A stretch of 64,000 nt of DNA. Origin: Guptibacillus hwajinpoensis. GTDB lineage: Bacteria > Bacillota > Bacilli > Bacillales > Guptibacillaceae. Positions 52,614 through 60,419 of the stretch are shown here, piece after piece. Under the pieces are notes generated by a model. The model was given only the letters and a program-made list of their open reading frames with translations, ran no database searches and was not told the origin of the DNA. The stretch spans positions 433,055 through 497,054 of the forward strand of contig NZ_LELK01000004.1 of assembly GCF_001039475.1 (NCBI RefSeq). The letters run 5' to 3'. Position 1 is the first letter of the stretch. Each line of letters opens with the position of its first letter. The translations under genes were made by a program, and so were the position numbers.

Positions 52614-52653
52614 AAGGCAGTCGTTAATCAAACACGTGATTAACGACTGCCTT
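52614..52653. terminator. Palindromic hairpin downstream of broken gene
   Basis: AAGGCAGTCGTTAATCA pairs perfectly with TGATTAACGACTGCCTT (17-bp stem). Located 26 nt after the end of the minus-strand pseudogene; probable terminator for it, though T-runs are weak. Confidence 0.65.
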
Positions 52654-52678
52654 CTAAATTTTCCATACAAATAACCGT

Positions 52679-53254
52679 TTACGTATATTGACTAGTTATC
52701 ATAAGTTTTTCTTGATTAGAAAGAGAATACATTACTTCTTCACCAAAATCATTTGTAATGAAATAGTAGGTTGTACCTGCCGTTGCATCTTCCCTTACAC
52801 TGTAGTAATTCCCAATTGTAAATCCTTTAGGACGACTAGTGTATGGAAAACCTTCAAATACTCCGTCCCCATAATAGCGCCATTTAGTAGGGTTACGACC
52901 CCTTGTTTCATACTCATAAGATTTATATAACGCTCTTGCACCTTTTTGTAGTAAATCATAATCTTGTTTCAATTTATTATAATCCCCAGCTTCTACGTTT
53001 AACGTTTGAGTATCAGAATTCCATTTCACTTTCGCTCCAACTTTATCGAACGATGCAATTGGAACTTAAATAATAGGGTAGGGCTCTCCTTGTGGTTGGT
53101 AATTTAGCGGTGGATAGGAGCCATCTGTTAGATTTTGACCTTCAACTATGACGGGTTGAGTTACCGTATATGCAGTTACTGGTTGATAGGCGCGTCTCTC
53201 ATTCCAGAAACGCTGCTTTGACCATTCCTTCACTTTTCTCACTTGCTTATTCAT
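52679..53254 (-). pseudogene. Small protein with copper-amine-oxidase-N-like domain, interrupted by a stop codon
   Basis: One frame from ATG 53254 to 52679 with a single TAA at 53066-53068. N-terminal part: MNKQVRKVKEWSKQRFW.. TVTQPVIVEGQNLTDG..YPII. After the stop, VPIASFDKVGAKVKWNSDTQ continues in frame, the typical core of the copper amine oxidase N-terminal-like domain (VPLRxxxExLGAxVxWD), then a second beta-rich part (YYFITNDFGEEVMYSLSNQE). Relatives have an aromatic or Met/Tyr just before VP, so TAT to TAA is a simple explanation. There is no signal peptide. Translation restart at GTG 53029 without a ribosome site is unlikely. Confidence 0.7.
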
Positions 53255-53617
53255 TTCATCAAAACAGCTTATGAAACAAAATAACTAGGCGTGCTTGAAA
53301 TTGACTTCTGAGGTACCACTTCAGTATGTATTCTGATAAACCAACGTCAAACTCTGATCCGCTTCCACCATCTTCCTTACCAAGTTGCTATCGCTTGTCT
53401 CTTAACTTTTCTCTAGTTACTGTCTTTCCTTTAAGAGATCATGCATCCCGCCTTAAATAGATAAACCTTTCAAAGCTTAGGTGCTCCTCAAATCACTGAA
53501 GGCACTAGATTCGATAGGAAACATTGGACAGAGAATGACTTCCTTTACAGCGCTGATAAGAAGCATCAGCGCTGTAAAAGTAGCCGTTCTTTCATACTGA
53601 AGTATACTGAGACCGTC
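53255..53617. other. Gene-free stretch with a terminator-like hairpin
   Basis: About 360 nt with stop codons in all frames. The only clear structure is the perfect stem at 53544-53578. It may be eroded coding DNA continuing the pseudogene to its right, but no convincing translation was found. Confidence 0.4.
53544..53578. terminator. Perfect stem-loop TTTACAGCGCTGAT
   Basis: TTTACAGCGCTGAT and ATCAGCGCTGTAAA (14 bp) around AAGAAGC. Positioned as terminator for the decayed minus-strand gene. Confidence 0.65.
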
Positions 53618-53901
53618 TTAGGTTTCCACCGTATCACCCGATTTGAACGCTTGAATTTCTTCAACAGTGCGCTTTCTACACATCAAACCAGTGTGCGTGA
53701 TCTGCGCGCTGCTACCCGTACCGTAGTACGCCTGGTTACCTTACCGAACCGTTAGGGCCGTTCTCGCCATAGCTTCTCAACACAGAAACCGGGAACTGTG
53801 ATCATTTGAGAACGCTGAATTTTCTGCATCGGCTTCAGCTCACCTGACAAGTTTAGTTTTGAAACGTGTGGTAGGCCTTCCACGTTCTGAATAACGGCGC
53901 A
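53618..53901 (-). pseudogene. Decayed coding region of unknown family
   Basis: Two coding-like fragments in different frames on the minus strand: AVIQNVEGLPHVSKLNLSGE..LKPMQKIQRSQMITVPGF (53901 down to 53752) and NQAYYGTGSSAQITHTGLMC..RKRTVEEIQAFKSGDTVET (53740 down to 53618). The residue usage looks protein-like and the segments follow in order, consistent with one gene broken by frameshifts near 53745. It lies downstream of the YvrJ/DUF2922/DUF1659 trio on the same strand. Family not recognised. Confidence 0.4.
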
Positions 53902-54039
53902 TTTAAAGAAACCTCACAGACTCTCAATTTAAAAAGAGGTGGAAGCCGTTGTTCGATATGAAGTTGTAGGTGCAAGCATGTATAGCTGAAGAAGTATGTA
54001 TGGGGGAGGTTCACTGCGTGATGAACCTCCGTTTCCTAT

Positions 54040-54204
54040 CTATGTTTGTTTTAGAGCATCGGAACGTTGCGAGTTCAACTGATCTGGTAGCTGCAGAATG
54101 GTATCATTCAGCGTGTCTAGTTTCTGTTCGATGCGGTGTAAAAGGTAGAGCGTCACCACAATCGGAAAGCCAACATCGCTAATGAGTGACATCCAGGATT
54201 CCAT
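54040..54204 (-). CDS. YvrJ family small membrane protein
   Basis: 54 residues (MESWMSLISDVGFPIVVTLY, then LLHRIEQKLDTLNDT and a hydrophilic tail). The short TM with GFPIVVTLYLLHRIE is the signature of YvrJ proteins, which follow DUF2922 and DUF1659 genes in many Bacillus species. ATG 54204 with GGAGGG upstream. Function unknown. An inverted repeat (GGAGGTTCA.. TGAACCTCC, 54005-54031) lies just after the stop and may be its terminator. Confidence 0.85.
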   Translation of the reverse strand: MESWMSLISDVGFPIVVTLYLLHRIEQKLDTLNDTILQLPDQLNSQRSDALKQT

Positions 54205-54275
54205 CGTTTTCCCTCCTTGTTCGTTTCATTTATGAACTTACGAAAGAGGAAGGACAGTGCCCTTCCTCAAAATCA

Positions 54276-54494
54276 TTAGCTGATGACGATCTCATTTTCG
54301 TTACGTTCAACGATTCGTGCGCCTTTCTTTCCAGTGACATCACCACCGCTTGTTGTGAAGCAGTTCTGAGCGATAATCGCGTCCATTGCTGCTGCAATAG
54401 CGGCTGGATTAACAGGTTCAACTGGATCGCTTAGCGTGATCGAGAATGGTTTGTTGTCACGCGTATCGAATTGAAGTTCAAGTGTTTTGGCCAT
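54276..54494 (-). CDS. DUF2922 family protein
   Basis: 72 residues. MAKTLELQFDTRDNKPFSIT.. LSDPVEPVNPAAIAAAMDAII is the family pattern (KTLELxF..G.. SxxDPK). The ATG at 54494 has AGGAGGTTAACC upstream. Middle gene of the trio. Function unknown. Confidence 0.88.
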   Translation of the reverse strand: MAKTLELQFDTRDNKPFSITLSDPVEPVNPAAIAAAMDAIIAQNCFTTSGGDVTGKKGARIVERNENEIVIS

Positions 54495-54528
54495 TGTGGT
54501 TAACCTCCTTTCTTAGTGTTTGGTGATT

Positions 54529-54747
54529 TTAAGCTTGTAAATCAGATGAATCGTTACGCTCAACTGCGAAAAGGCTGTGCTGCTGAAGTGGTGCTAGCGC
54601 AAGAGCTACTGCGAAAAGAGCATCTGGAGTTGCGGACGGTTTGATGTTGTTAAAGTTCTTGCTGCGGAAGATCGACTTACCATTCTCGTCAACGCCAGTT
54701 TCTAGAACCAAGCGAAGCTGCGTGTTCATGAGTGATGATGTTGCCAT
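54529..54747 (-). CDS. DUF1659 family protein
   Basis: 72 residues from ATG 54747 (MATSSLMNTQLRLVLETGVD.. ENGKSIFRSKNFNNIKPSAT.. ALALAPLQ), typical of DUF1659. AGGAGGTGATCAAC lies before the ATG; GTG 54756 is within that region and rejected. First gene of the DUF1659-DUF2922-YvrJ operon. Confidence 0.88.
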   Translation of the reverse strand: MATSSLMNTQLRLVLETGVDENGKSIFRSKNFNNIKPSATPDALFAVALALAPLQQHSLFAVERNDSSDLQA

Positions 54748-54833
54748 GTTGATCACCTCCTTTCACCCTATATATCGTTTTGAAAATGGAAAAAGGGGCA
54801 TGGTATGAAAAATAATTTAGAAATGGTGAATTG

Positions 54834-54869
54834 AAAAAACCCTGGAGAGTCATTTCTCCAGGGTTTTTC
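54834..54869. terminator. Perfect hairpin terminator
   Basis: AAAAAACCCTGGAGA pairs with TCTCCAGGGTTTTT around a short loop. It separates the divergent DUF1659 and acyltransferase promoters, possibly blocking read-through. Confidence 0.75.
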
Positions 54870-54882
54870 TTGAAGTAGACTA

Positions 54883-54902
54883 TTCAATTAAACGTTTGAT
54901 TA
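54883..54902. promoter_or_regulatory. Palindrome TCAATTAAACGTTTGATTAA (copy 4)
   Basis: Shares AAACGTTTGATTAA with the other copies; 124 nt before the acyltransferase start. Confidence 0.45.
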
Positions 54903-55025
54903 ACTCATGTAAGCTTCATGACACGCCTGTTAATGTTTTGTAAAGATTACCCATTGTATCTCCATAATGCGTTTTCCATCTTTATAATGAGTATATAAAG
55001 CAAACTCAGAACAGGATGTGAGCTC

Positions 55026-56075
55026 ATGCAGAAAGCGAATCAAGAAATGAAGATGATCTTTTTCTTAAGTGCGATAACCTGTATCGGAATACTACTTATT
55101 CACGTATCTAGCTTGTTTAGTGAGACAGTAACGACTCCATTAGTTACAGCCGACCTTCCAGGCGTTGCCATGTTTGCCGTCATAGGTGGGATGCTGTTTG
55201 TGATGCTAGAGCGAAGTGTAGGATCTGATCGTAAACGATTCTATCGATCAGGGTTCGTAAAGATCGTTCTTCCGTTTATAGGAATTAGTATTCTATATCT
55301 TGCAATCACAAAAATCGTAATGGAAATATCGATATTTACTGGTTGGAAGACACACGTTCTTGATTTCGCAATGGGCAACTCCTATTTTCATCTCTATCTT
55401 GTTGCAGCTGCTCTTCAATTCTATTTAATCTTTCCGTTGCTACAATTGATCCGCTCAAAAATGAGCTGGTCCATTCTATTAGTCATTTCTTTTGTCGTGA
55501 ATGCGTATTTTCTTTTCGTACATTCACCTGACACAGCTACTGTAATTGGACAAATTCTCGGACAGAAAGCCATCTTAGTAAAGTGGATTTTCTTCTTTGT
55601 ATTTGGAGCCTTTCTTGCACATCATAGTGAACTTGTTCAATGCATTGCTAAGAAGCTTAACTGGACAGGGTTTGCAAGCTTCATAGGGATAATTGGTTTC
55701 ATCATTTATGACCGTCAAGCAATGGGAACTTCAAGTTGGACGTTCATGCTAAGCATTCCGATTCTAACGATTTCACTATTAGCGATGTATGAATCGATTA
55801 AAAAAGTCATTTTGCTAGATCTATTTTTAGAAGCTATTGGAAGAAATACGTTCGGAGTGTATCTCATCTATCCTCTCGTCCTGTTTGTCTTTTCGACTGT
55901 ACTTCCTGAGGAGATGTGGAGCAAGGGATATTTTGTTCTCGTTTTCGCACTCGTTCTTGGAACGTCCGTCTTTATTAATAAAGCCATGTCGTTATCTACC
56001 GTGAAGGAAGCAAATAAGAATGGTTCAGTTTCTCATTCTTATACGATGAAAACGAAGGAATTAAGTGTGAACTGA
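55026..56075 (+). CDS. Acyltransferase-3-like integral membrane protein
   Basis: 349 residues with about ten TM helices. The pattern of helices with conserved polar spots (LLIHVSSLF near residue 25, HLYLVAAALQFYLIFPLL about 122-140, GRNTFGVYLIYPLVLF about 275-290) fits acyltransferase family 3, which O-acylates surface polymers or small molecules. The N-terminal His is embedded in the first helix as in the family. Start ATG 55026 has only a weak ribosome site (GTGAG). No partner genes; acceptor unknown. Confidence 0.75.
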   Translation: MQKANQEMKMIFFLSAITCIGILLIHVSSLFSETVTTPLVTADLPGVAMFAVIGGMLFVMLERSVGSDRKRFYRSGFVKIVLPFIGISILYLAITKIVMEISIFTGWKTHVLDFAMGNSYFHLYLVAAALQFYLIFPLLQLIRSKMSWSILLVISFVVNAYFLFVHSPDTATVIGQILGQKAILVKWIFFFVFGAFLAHHSELVQCIAKKLNWTGFASFIGIIGFIIYDRQAMGTSSWTFMLSIPILTISLLAMYESIKKVILLDLFLEAIGRNTFGVYLIYPLVLFVFSTVLPEEMWSKGYFVLVFALVLGTSVFINKAMSLSTVKEANKNGSVSHSYTMKTKELSVN

Positions 56076-56110
56076 GGCCGGTAACTTAATGAAATATCAA
56101 TCAACAGATT

Positions 56111-56138
56111 AAGGCCCATGTTAATGGGGTCTTTTTTT
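56111..56138 (+). terminator. Terminator after acyltransferase gene
   Basis: AGGCCCAT pairs imperfectly with ATGGGGTC, followed by TTTTTTT, 36 nt after the stop. Confidence 0.65.
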
Positions 56139-56356
56139 ATAGGCTCTTTTCGTAGACATTGTTGCTATATCGAGTTAATTTCCGCTCCAATTGCGAAGTG
56201 TGGTTTTTTATTCAATGATTGATTCGAAAACAACTATCTATTAGAAAAGAGCCTTTTTATTTAAGCTAAAAGGACAACCTACACCAAGCGATCTTCAGGT
56301 GAATAGGGTAATACTAGAATTGTGTTGAAAATTAAAGTGAAGGTGGGTGTGTTTCT

Positions 56357-57181
56357 ATGTTAGAAAAGATGAAAGTAGAAGAAATTATCCCAATTGCTCT
56401 AGAAGCAGGAGCGAACATTATGGAAATCTATCGAACTGAAGATTTCCACGTTCAAACCAAACAAGACGCCTCGCCTCTAACCTTAGCAGACCAACTATCG
56501 CACGAAACGATAGTGAAAGGTCTCGAAGCTCTACAATTAGATATTCCAATTCTAAGTGAAGAAGGAAAGCAGTTAACGTATGAGGATCGAAAAAATTGGG
56601 AGTATTTCTGGCTGATTGATCCGTTAGACGGTACGAAAGAATTTATTAAACGAAACGGAGAGTTTACGGTTAATATTGCGCTCATCCATAATGGGAAACC
56701 AGTCATAGGTGTTATTTATGCGCCAGTGCTCGATACGCTTTATGTGGCAAAGGAAGGATTAGGTTCATTTAAAGTAGAGGAAGCAACTAAAAAGAAGTTT
56801 GAATCAATCGAAGAATTTATAACCGTAGCTAGGAAGTTACCTCTAGATTGTAAAGAAAAGAAAATTTCTGCAGTTGCTAGTCGATCGCACCTTTCGAAAG
56901 AGACAGAGGACTATTTATGTAAGGTGAAAAAGAAGTATGGCGAAATTGATATCACTTCAGCAGGAAGCTCTCTTAAACTTTGCCTTGTAGCAGAAGGAAC
57001 AGCAAGCGTTTATCCTCGCTTTGCGCCAACAATGGAGTGGGATACAGCGGCGGGCCATGCGATTGTAACTTGTGCAGGCGGAACGGTTACCCAGCCTGAA
57101 TCACGTAAACCACTTTCGTATAACAAGCAGGATTTGCTGAACCCGTGGTTTATCGTTCGGAAAGATGGGTTTGAGCTGTAG
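56357..57181 (+). CDS. cysQ: 3'(2'),5'-bisphosphate nucleotidase (CysQ-like inositol monophosphatase family)
   Basis: 274 residues. Metal motif WLIDPLDGTKEFI (about 88-100) is the DPxDGT signature with the KEF extension of CysQ; LSEEGK supplies the Glu ligand, and WDTAAGHAIVTCAGG carries the second metal-ligand Asp. It hydrolyses 3'-phosphoadenosine 5'-phosphate from sulfate assimilation. The ATG at 56357 has AAGGTGGG upstream. It stands alone, with no cys genes nearby. Confidence 0.85.
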   Translation: MLEKMKVEEIIPIALEAGANIMEIYRTEDFHVQTKQDASPLTLADQLSHETIVKGLEALQLDIPILSEEGKQLTYEDRKNWEYFWLIDPLDGTKEFIKRNGEFTVNIALIHNGKPVIGVIYAPVLDTLYVAKEGLGSFKVEEATKKKFESIEEFITVARKLPLDCKEKKISAVASRSHLSKETEDYLCKVKKKYGEIDITSAGSSLKLCLVAEGTASVYPRFAPTMEWDTAAGHAIVTCAGGTVTQPESRKPLSYNKQDLLNPWFIVRKDGFEL

Positions 57182-57189
57182 CTTTCATG

Positions 57190-57209
57190 TTAATTAAACG
57201 TTTGATTAA
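57190..57209. promoter_or_regulatory. Palindrome TTAATTAAACGTTTGATTAA (copy 5)
   Basis: Within two bases of copies 1 and 2; 97 nt before the lipoprotein gene and 9 nt after cysQ. Confidence 0.45.
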
Positions 57210-57305
57210 GACCATTCCGTCTTCTTAACCTCTTAAATTAATTATTATAGCGGATTGGTAATAGGACTCCCTCTTCTTCTAATAAAGTAAGCAGGGGGTG
57301 TTCTA

Positions 57306-57785
57306 ATGAGGAAGAAATGGCTGTTGTTAGCGTTGTTCGCTTTACTTGCTCTTGTCGGTTGTTCTGATCCTGTTCAAGATGATCTTCTACATTACGTGAA
57401 TGACGAGATGCCTGAGCTTGTGCAAGAAGAGACAGCGATTATTGATTTGTACGATAGCGTAATCGGGCCAAATCATCAGGATGATTCCATAACTTATCAA
57501 ACGCTAACAACAGAAGTGATCCCCCAGTATGTAGGGTACATGGATCGCGTGCAAAAAGTTGAAATTGAGACAAGTGAACTACGGGAAATTCATGAGAACT
57601 ACATCGATGCCCTTCATCTTCAGCACAGTGCTTTTCTCGGTGTGGTGAGCGCCATTGAGCACCAGGATTATGGTGAGATGGATGCTGCTAATGCGAAGTT
57701 ACATGAAGCCGGGAAAATGATGAGGGAGTATCAGGAGGATGTTAAATCGCTGGCGGAGGAGCATGATGTACAACTGAAAAAATAA
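57306..57785 (+). CDS. Small lipoprotein of unknown function
   Basis: 159 residues. Lipobox LVGC with Cys19 (signal MRKKWLLLALFALLALVG). The mature part is highly charged and mostly helical, with heptad-like stretches (ELREIHENYIDALHLQHSAF, AKLHEAGKMMREYQEDVKSL). The start has AGGGGGTG upstream. Similar helical lipoproteins occur throughout Bacillus; no activity can be assigned. Confidence 0.75.
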   Translation: MRKKWLLLALFALLALVGCSDPVQDDLLHYVNDEMPELVQEETAIIDLYDSVIGPNHQDDSITYQTLTTEVIPQYVGYMDRVQKVEIETSELREIHENYIDALHLQHSAFLGVVSAIEHQDYGEMDAANAKLHEAGKMMREYQEDVKSLAEEHDVQLKK

Positions 57786-57792
57786 GATTAAG

Positions 57793-57824
57793 AGTGACCG
57801 GGGTTTATCTGGTCACTATTTTTA
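57793..57824 (+). terminator. Terminator of lipoprotein gene
   Basis: AGTGACC and GGTCACT around an 11-nt loop, then ATTTTTAAT. Confidence 0.7.
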
Positions 57825-58173
57825 ATGTTTAATACTTAAAATATTAGGATTAGTTCAATGAATTAATAACCCGAAACTAAGATGATATGCACAATATCGA
57901 GTGATTAAGAAGCTTTAATTCCCTTTTTTAACTAATTCCCAATATTTGTACAAGCAATGGACATTAGCTGGAATATACTAAATCAACACCAATCCGATAG
58001 TTTGAAAGACCCTTTATTTATAATTAAATAACTAAATTCAATAGAATGAGATGATAAATTGAATAGAATTTGTAGGTATTACAAATGAATGTTTATCTCT
58101 ATTTAATATAGAGGGAATTTTCTTCAATACTACTTCTGGAGAGGTGAATAACAATACAGATAAGGTGGTATGA
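57825..58173. other. AT-rich intergenic region, nothing recognised
   Basis: About 350 nt. No hairpin or operator was seen; the end carries GGAGAGGTG and the leader of the beta-helix gene. Confidence 0.4.
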
Positions 58174-59433
58174 ATGGAGAGAGTATTTTCGTATTCCTTT
58201 GATCAGAACGGTAACCTTGACTTGAAAGTTCCTTCAAATATATTTGAAGATAATAGTGATGGAAATCCACAGGAACCTCCGGTAGAACCCCCTGCAAGCG
58301 CGAATGTGATTGATGTTACAGTAGAAGATTATGGTGCTGTGCCAAACGATCCTTCAAAAGCTTCACAGAATCGAGCGGCAATTCAAAAGGCAATCGATGA
58401 AAACAACTATCTTGTTTTTCCGGGTAAATACTATATTAATGCTCCTCTTAAAACGGGTTCTTCGAAATACACTATTGGACGAGGTATGAGAACGAGTGGC
58501 GTTATTGGAGTAGCAGGGATGGACGCTCCTCTTTTTATTATGGAGAATGGTTTCAATAGCCAATTTAGTGATATGGAACTTTCTTATGGTGATTGGTCAC
58601 CAGGTGAGAATCGTAATGCGATTTTGTTCCGTGGCCAAATTGCTCATTCAAGCTTCAAGAACTTACGTTTTATTTCGGTAACACGAGCTTTCTACATTGA
58701 CCCAACAAGTACAATTGGTGGAAACGTGTTTTCGAATAATTTCGAGAATCTTTATACGTTCTGGTATTCAAAAAATGCTTATCATCTTAAAGCAAGAAGC
58801 GGTGCTAATACAGGTAATGTATTCTCGAACTTGTACTGCCACAATGGTGGAAGAGATAACCGCCTGTCGGCTGCAGTGACTCCTTACTATTTCGAGGAAT
58901 TGTCTGAGAGCACAATGATTCAATTAAATGCAGAATGGTCTAATGTTGACTCAGCATTTCATTTCAAGTACTGCAGAAACATCAATCTCCTTTCCGGCCA
59001 TATTGAAGGACTGAATATGAAGAATTCCAATATGGGATTAATTCGAGTAGAAGGAATCGCTGGGTCTCCATCTCAAAAGGGATCACTGCGTATACAGGGA
59101 CTAGATCTGTATAATGTGTCTTGTGATGTTCCAGGCTACGTTTTTCAAGCTGTAAACAATGGTGTTATTTATGCGAGTGATATGAACGAGCAGGTAACAC
59201 AAGGTAACCTTAGACTTATTCATACAAATTCAAGCGGAGAAGACTATTTTTATTTAGAAAACATAAGATACCGTAGTATTTCTACTATAGAGCCACCAGT
59301 TCAGTTGAATGCAAATGGAAAGCCTAAATTAGTGAAATTCAATGATGAAGATCGATACCTGATTGTGCCAGGCAATGATGGAAAGTATCAAATAACTGTT
59401 GAAAATGGTGTTATTAAAGCAAGGAAAATATAA
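58174..59433 (+). CDS. Pectate-lyase-3-type right-handed beta-helix protein
   Basis: 419 residues with no signal peptide. A short N-terminal segment and Pro-rich linker (PQEPPVEPPAS) precede a Pectate_lyase_3-like start (VTVEDYGAVPND.. NRAAIQKAIDENN.. FPGKYYINAPL), then parallel beta-helix coils (NGFNSQFSDMELSYG, AHSSFKNLRFISVTRAF, NVFSNNFENLYTF). Such folds occur in polysaccharide lyases, GH28-like enzymes and phage tailspikes. The catalytic residues are not clear. The Pro-rich linker and lack of a signal are shared in style with the GH140-like gene at 62173. Confidence 0.7.
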   Translation: MERVFSYSFDQNGNLDLKVPSNIFEDNSDGNPQEPPVEPPASANVIDVTVEDYGAVPNDPSKASQNRAAIQKAIDENNYLVFPGKYYINAPLKTGSSKYTIGRGMRTSGVIGVAGMDAPLFIMENGFNSQFSDMELSYGDWSPGENRNAILFRGQIAHSSFKNLRFISVTRAFYIDPTSTIGGNVFSNNFENLYTFWYSKNAYHLKARSGANTGNVFSNLYCHNGGRDNRLSAAVTPYYFEELSESTMIQLNAEWSNVDSAFHFKYCRNINLLSGHIEGLNMKNSNMGLIRVEGIAGSPSQKGSLRIQGLDLYNVSCDVPGYVFQAVNNGVIYASDMNEQVTQGNLRLIHTNSSGEDYFYLENIRYRSISTIEPPVQLNANGKPKLVKFNDEDRYLIVPGNDGKYQITVENGVIKARKI

Positions 59434-59458
59434 GTGAAGAATTTCTACTAAACTTTCA

Positions 59459-59490
59459 AACTGACAGGATAATTTCTGTCAGTTCTTTTA
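59459..59490 (+). terminator. Terminator of beta-helix gene
   Basis: AACTGACAG and CTGTCAGTT around 7 nt, then TCTTTT. Confidence 0.75.
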
Positions 59491-59527
59491 ATTCCGCTCC
59501 AGAATGCTCGCTTTCCGCGGGGCGACG
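59491..59527. repeat. Bacillaceae-type GC-rich intergenic repeat fragment
   Basis: ATTCCGCTCCAGAATGCTCG then CTTTCCGCGGGGCGACG. It resembles a short GC-rich repeat I recognise from intergenic regions of other Bacillus-group genomes (core CTCGCTTTCCGCGGG). A shorter relative (TTTCCGCTCCAATTGCG) occurs near 56180. Confidence 0.5.
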
Positions 59528-59753
59528 AAAAGAGCCTTTAATAAAAAGTATTATTTATAAAATATAATTTTATTTTACTGATTCACTATAGTGAGAGTGA
59601 AAAAATGTTTAGAACGAACTAATTAGAAAAATAAAAAGGAGTTTTGTTCTTTATATAGAATAAAAATAAATAAGAATAATTAGTGTAGTCTTTATTTTGC
59701 ATGCTTCCGTTCTTTATAAAGTTTTTAATTTAGGTATGTTAATGAACACTGTT

Positions 59754-59896
59754 GATTTTTGGCTCATTTACGCCCAGTGGTGACCAATCGCTTTGAGCAA
59801 ATTCATTTGCTCAGTCGATTGGTCACCACTGGGCGACCTTTCAGCAGAGCTGAAAGGCGAGTGAAACTGAGGTTTCACTCGAATGAGCCAAAAATC
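59754..59896. repeat. 143-nt three-armed perfect palindrome (cloverleaf-like element)
   Basis: An outer 15-bp stem GATTTTTGGCTCATT (59754-59768) pairs with its complement at 59882-59896 and encloses three perfect hairpins. Arm 1 is 20 bp (CGCCCAGTGGTGACCAATCG, 59771-59790, with 59816-59835), prolonged by GAGCAAAT/ATTTGCTC. Arm 2 is 9 bp (CCTTTCAGC, AGA loop, 59837-59857). Arm 3 is 10 bp (CGAGTGAAAC, TGAG loop, 59858-59881). Nearly every base is paired on either strand. No coding frame. Could be a mobile palindromic element, a structured RNA or a terminator complex. Confidence 0.8.
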
Positions 59897-60097
59897 GAGA
59901 AACAAACAATATGACCTAACATAGCCTTAATTTAATAAACTGAATTGACACTAATCTTTTTCTTTTGAAAAGGAAGTTATAGTTTTTAAGTACACACCGA
60001 TGCCAAGCATTTTCACTTAAAACGCAAGAAACCTCTTAATAAGTATATAAATCAGTAGGGTCACCAAATTCAAGTGAGGTTTTATAAAAAAATACAC

Positions 60098-60125
60098 TTG
60101 TGTTCTTTATAATGAACAGTATAAT
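60098..60125 (+). promoter_or_regulatory. rfbC-type promoter, second copy
   Basis: TTGTGT (60098-60103), 16 nt, TATAAT (60120-60125) with the same GTTC-N8-GAAC in the spacer as the promoter at 12878-12905. Followed by a truncated rfbC start. Confidence 0.6.
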
Positions 60126-60166
60126 AGTTTATATAGATCTGATATCCCAAGCAATTTCCAATTGAA

Positions 60167-60211
60167 GTGGTTGAAACAGCTCTCATTGGTGTCAAGTTGT
60201 TACAACCTGTG
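60167..60211 (+). pseudogene. rfbC 5' remnant
   Basis: Reads VVETALIGVKLLQPV from GTG 60167, aligning with residues 2-18 of the rfbC product at 12969 (VIESSLNGVKLLQPTV). It is followed by unrelated sequence. With the duplicated promoter upstream it is the 5' end of a second rfbC that was lost by deletion. Confidence 0.6.
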
Positions 60212-60419
60212 AAAGGAAAGAGTTTTTATCCATTTTTTATTACTAGGGGAATTGGAATGCCAAGATGGCAGCGACACAAATCTCTTGAAATGAAATCATA
60301 GTCAATTGAATTGCTAGGTGGCATTCTGTAAATTAATAAGACCTTATCAATGCAAGAAAAAGACGTGTTAGTTAGAAATTGAAATCTAGAAATTATAACA
60401 ATGAAGGTGAGTGAGATGC

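Larger units (their letters stand above)
59528..60166. other. Long intergenic region with structured element and duplicate promoter
   Basis: Contains the three-armed palindrome (59754-59896) and the rfbC-type promoter (60098-60125). The remaining DNA is AT-rich without open frames. Confidence 0.5.

Noticed and set aside
52614-52653. TTAATCAAACACGTGATTAA inside a hairpin, compared with the recurring AAACGTTTG palindrome
   Set aside because: The centre differs (ACACGTG) and the site is embedded in a longer perfect terminator stem downstream of a gene.
53970-54434. Plus-strand frames of 70-82 codons
   Set aside because: They are antisense to YvrJ and DUF2922, which have clear family matches and ribosome sites.
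58174-59433. Beta-helix protein as a phage tailspike and evidence of a prophage
   Set aside because: No structural, lysis or integrase genes nearby; the context is polysaccharide-related chromosomal genes.
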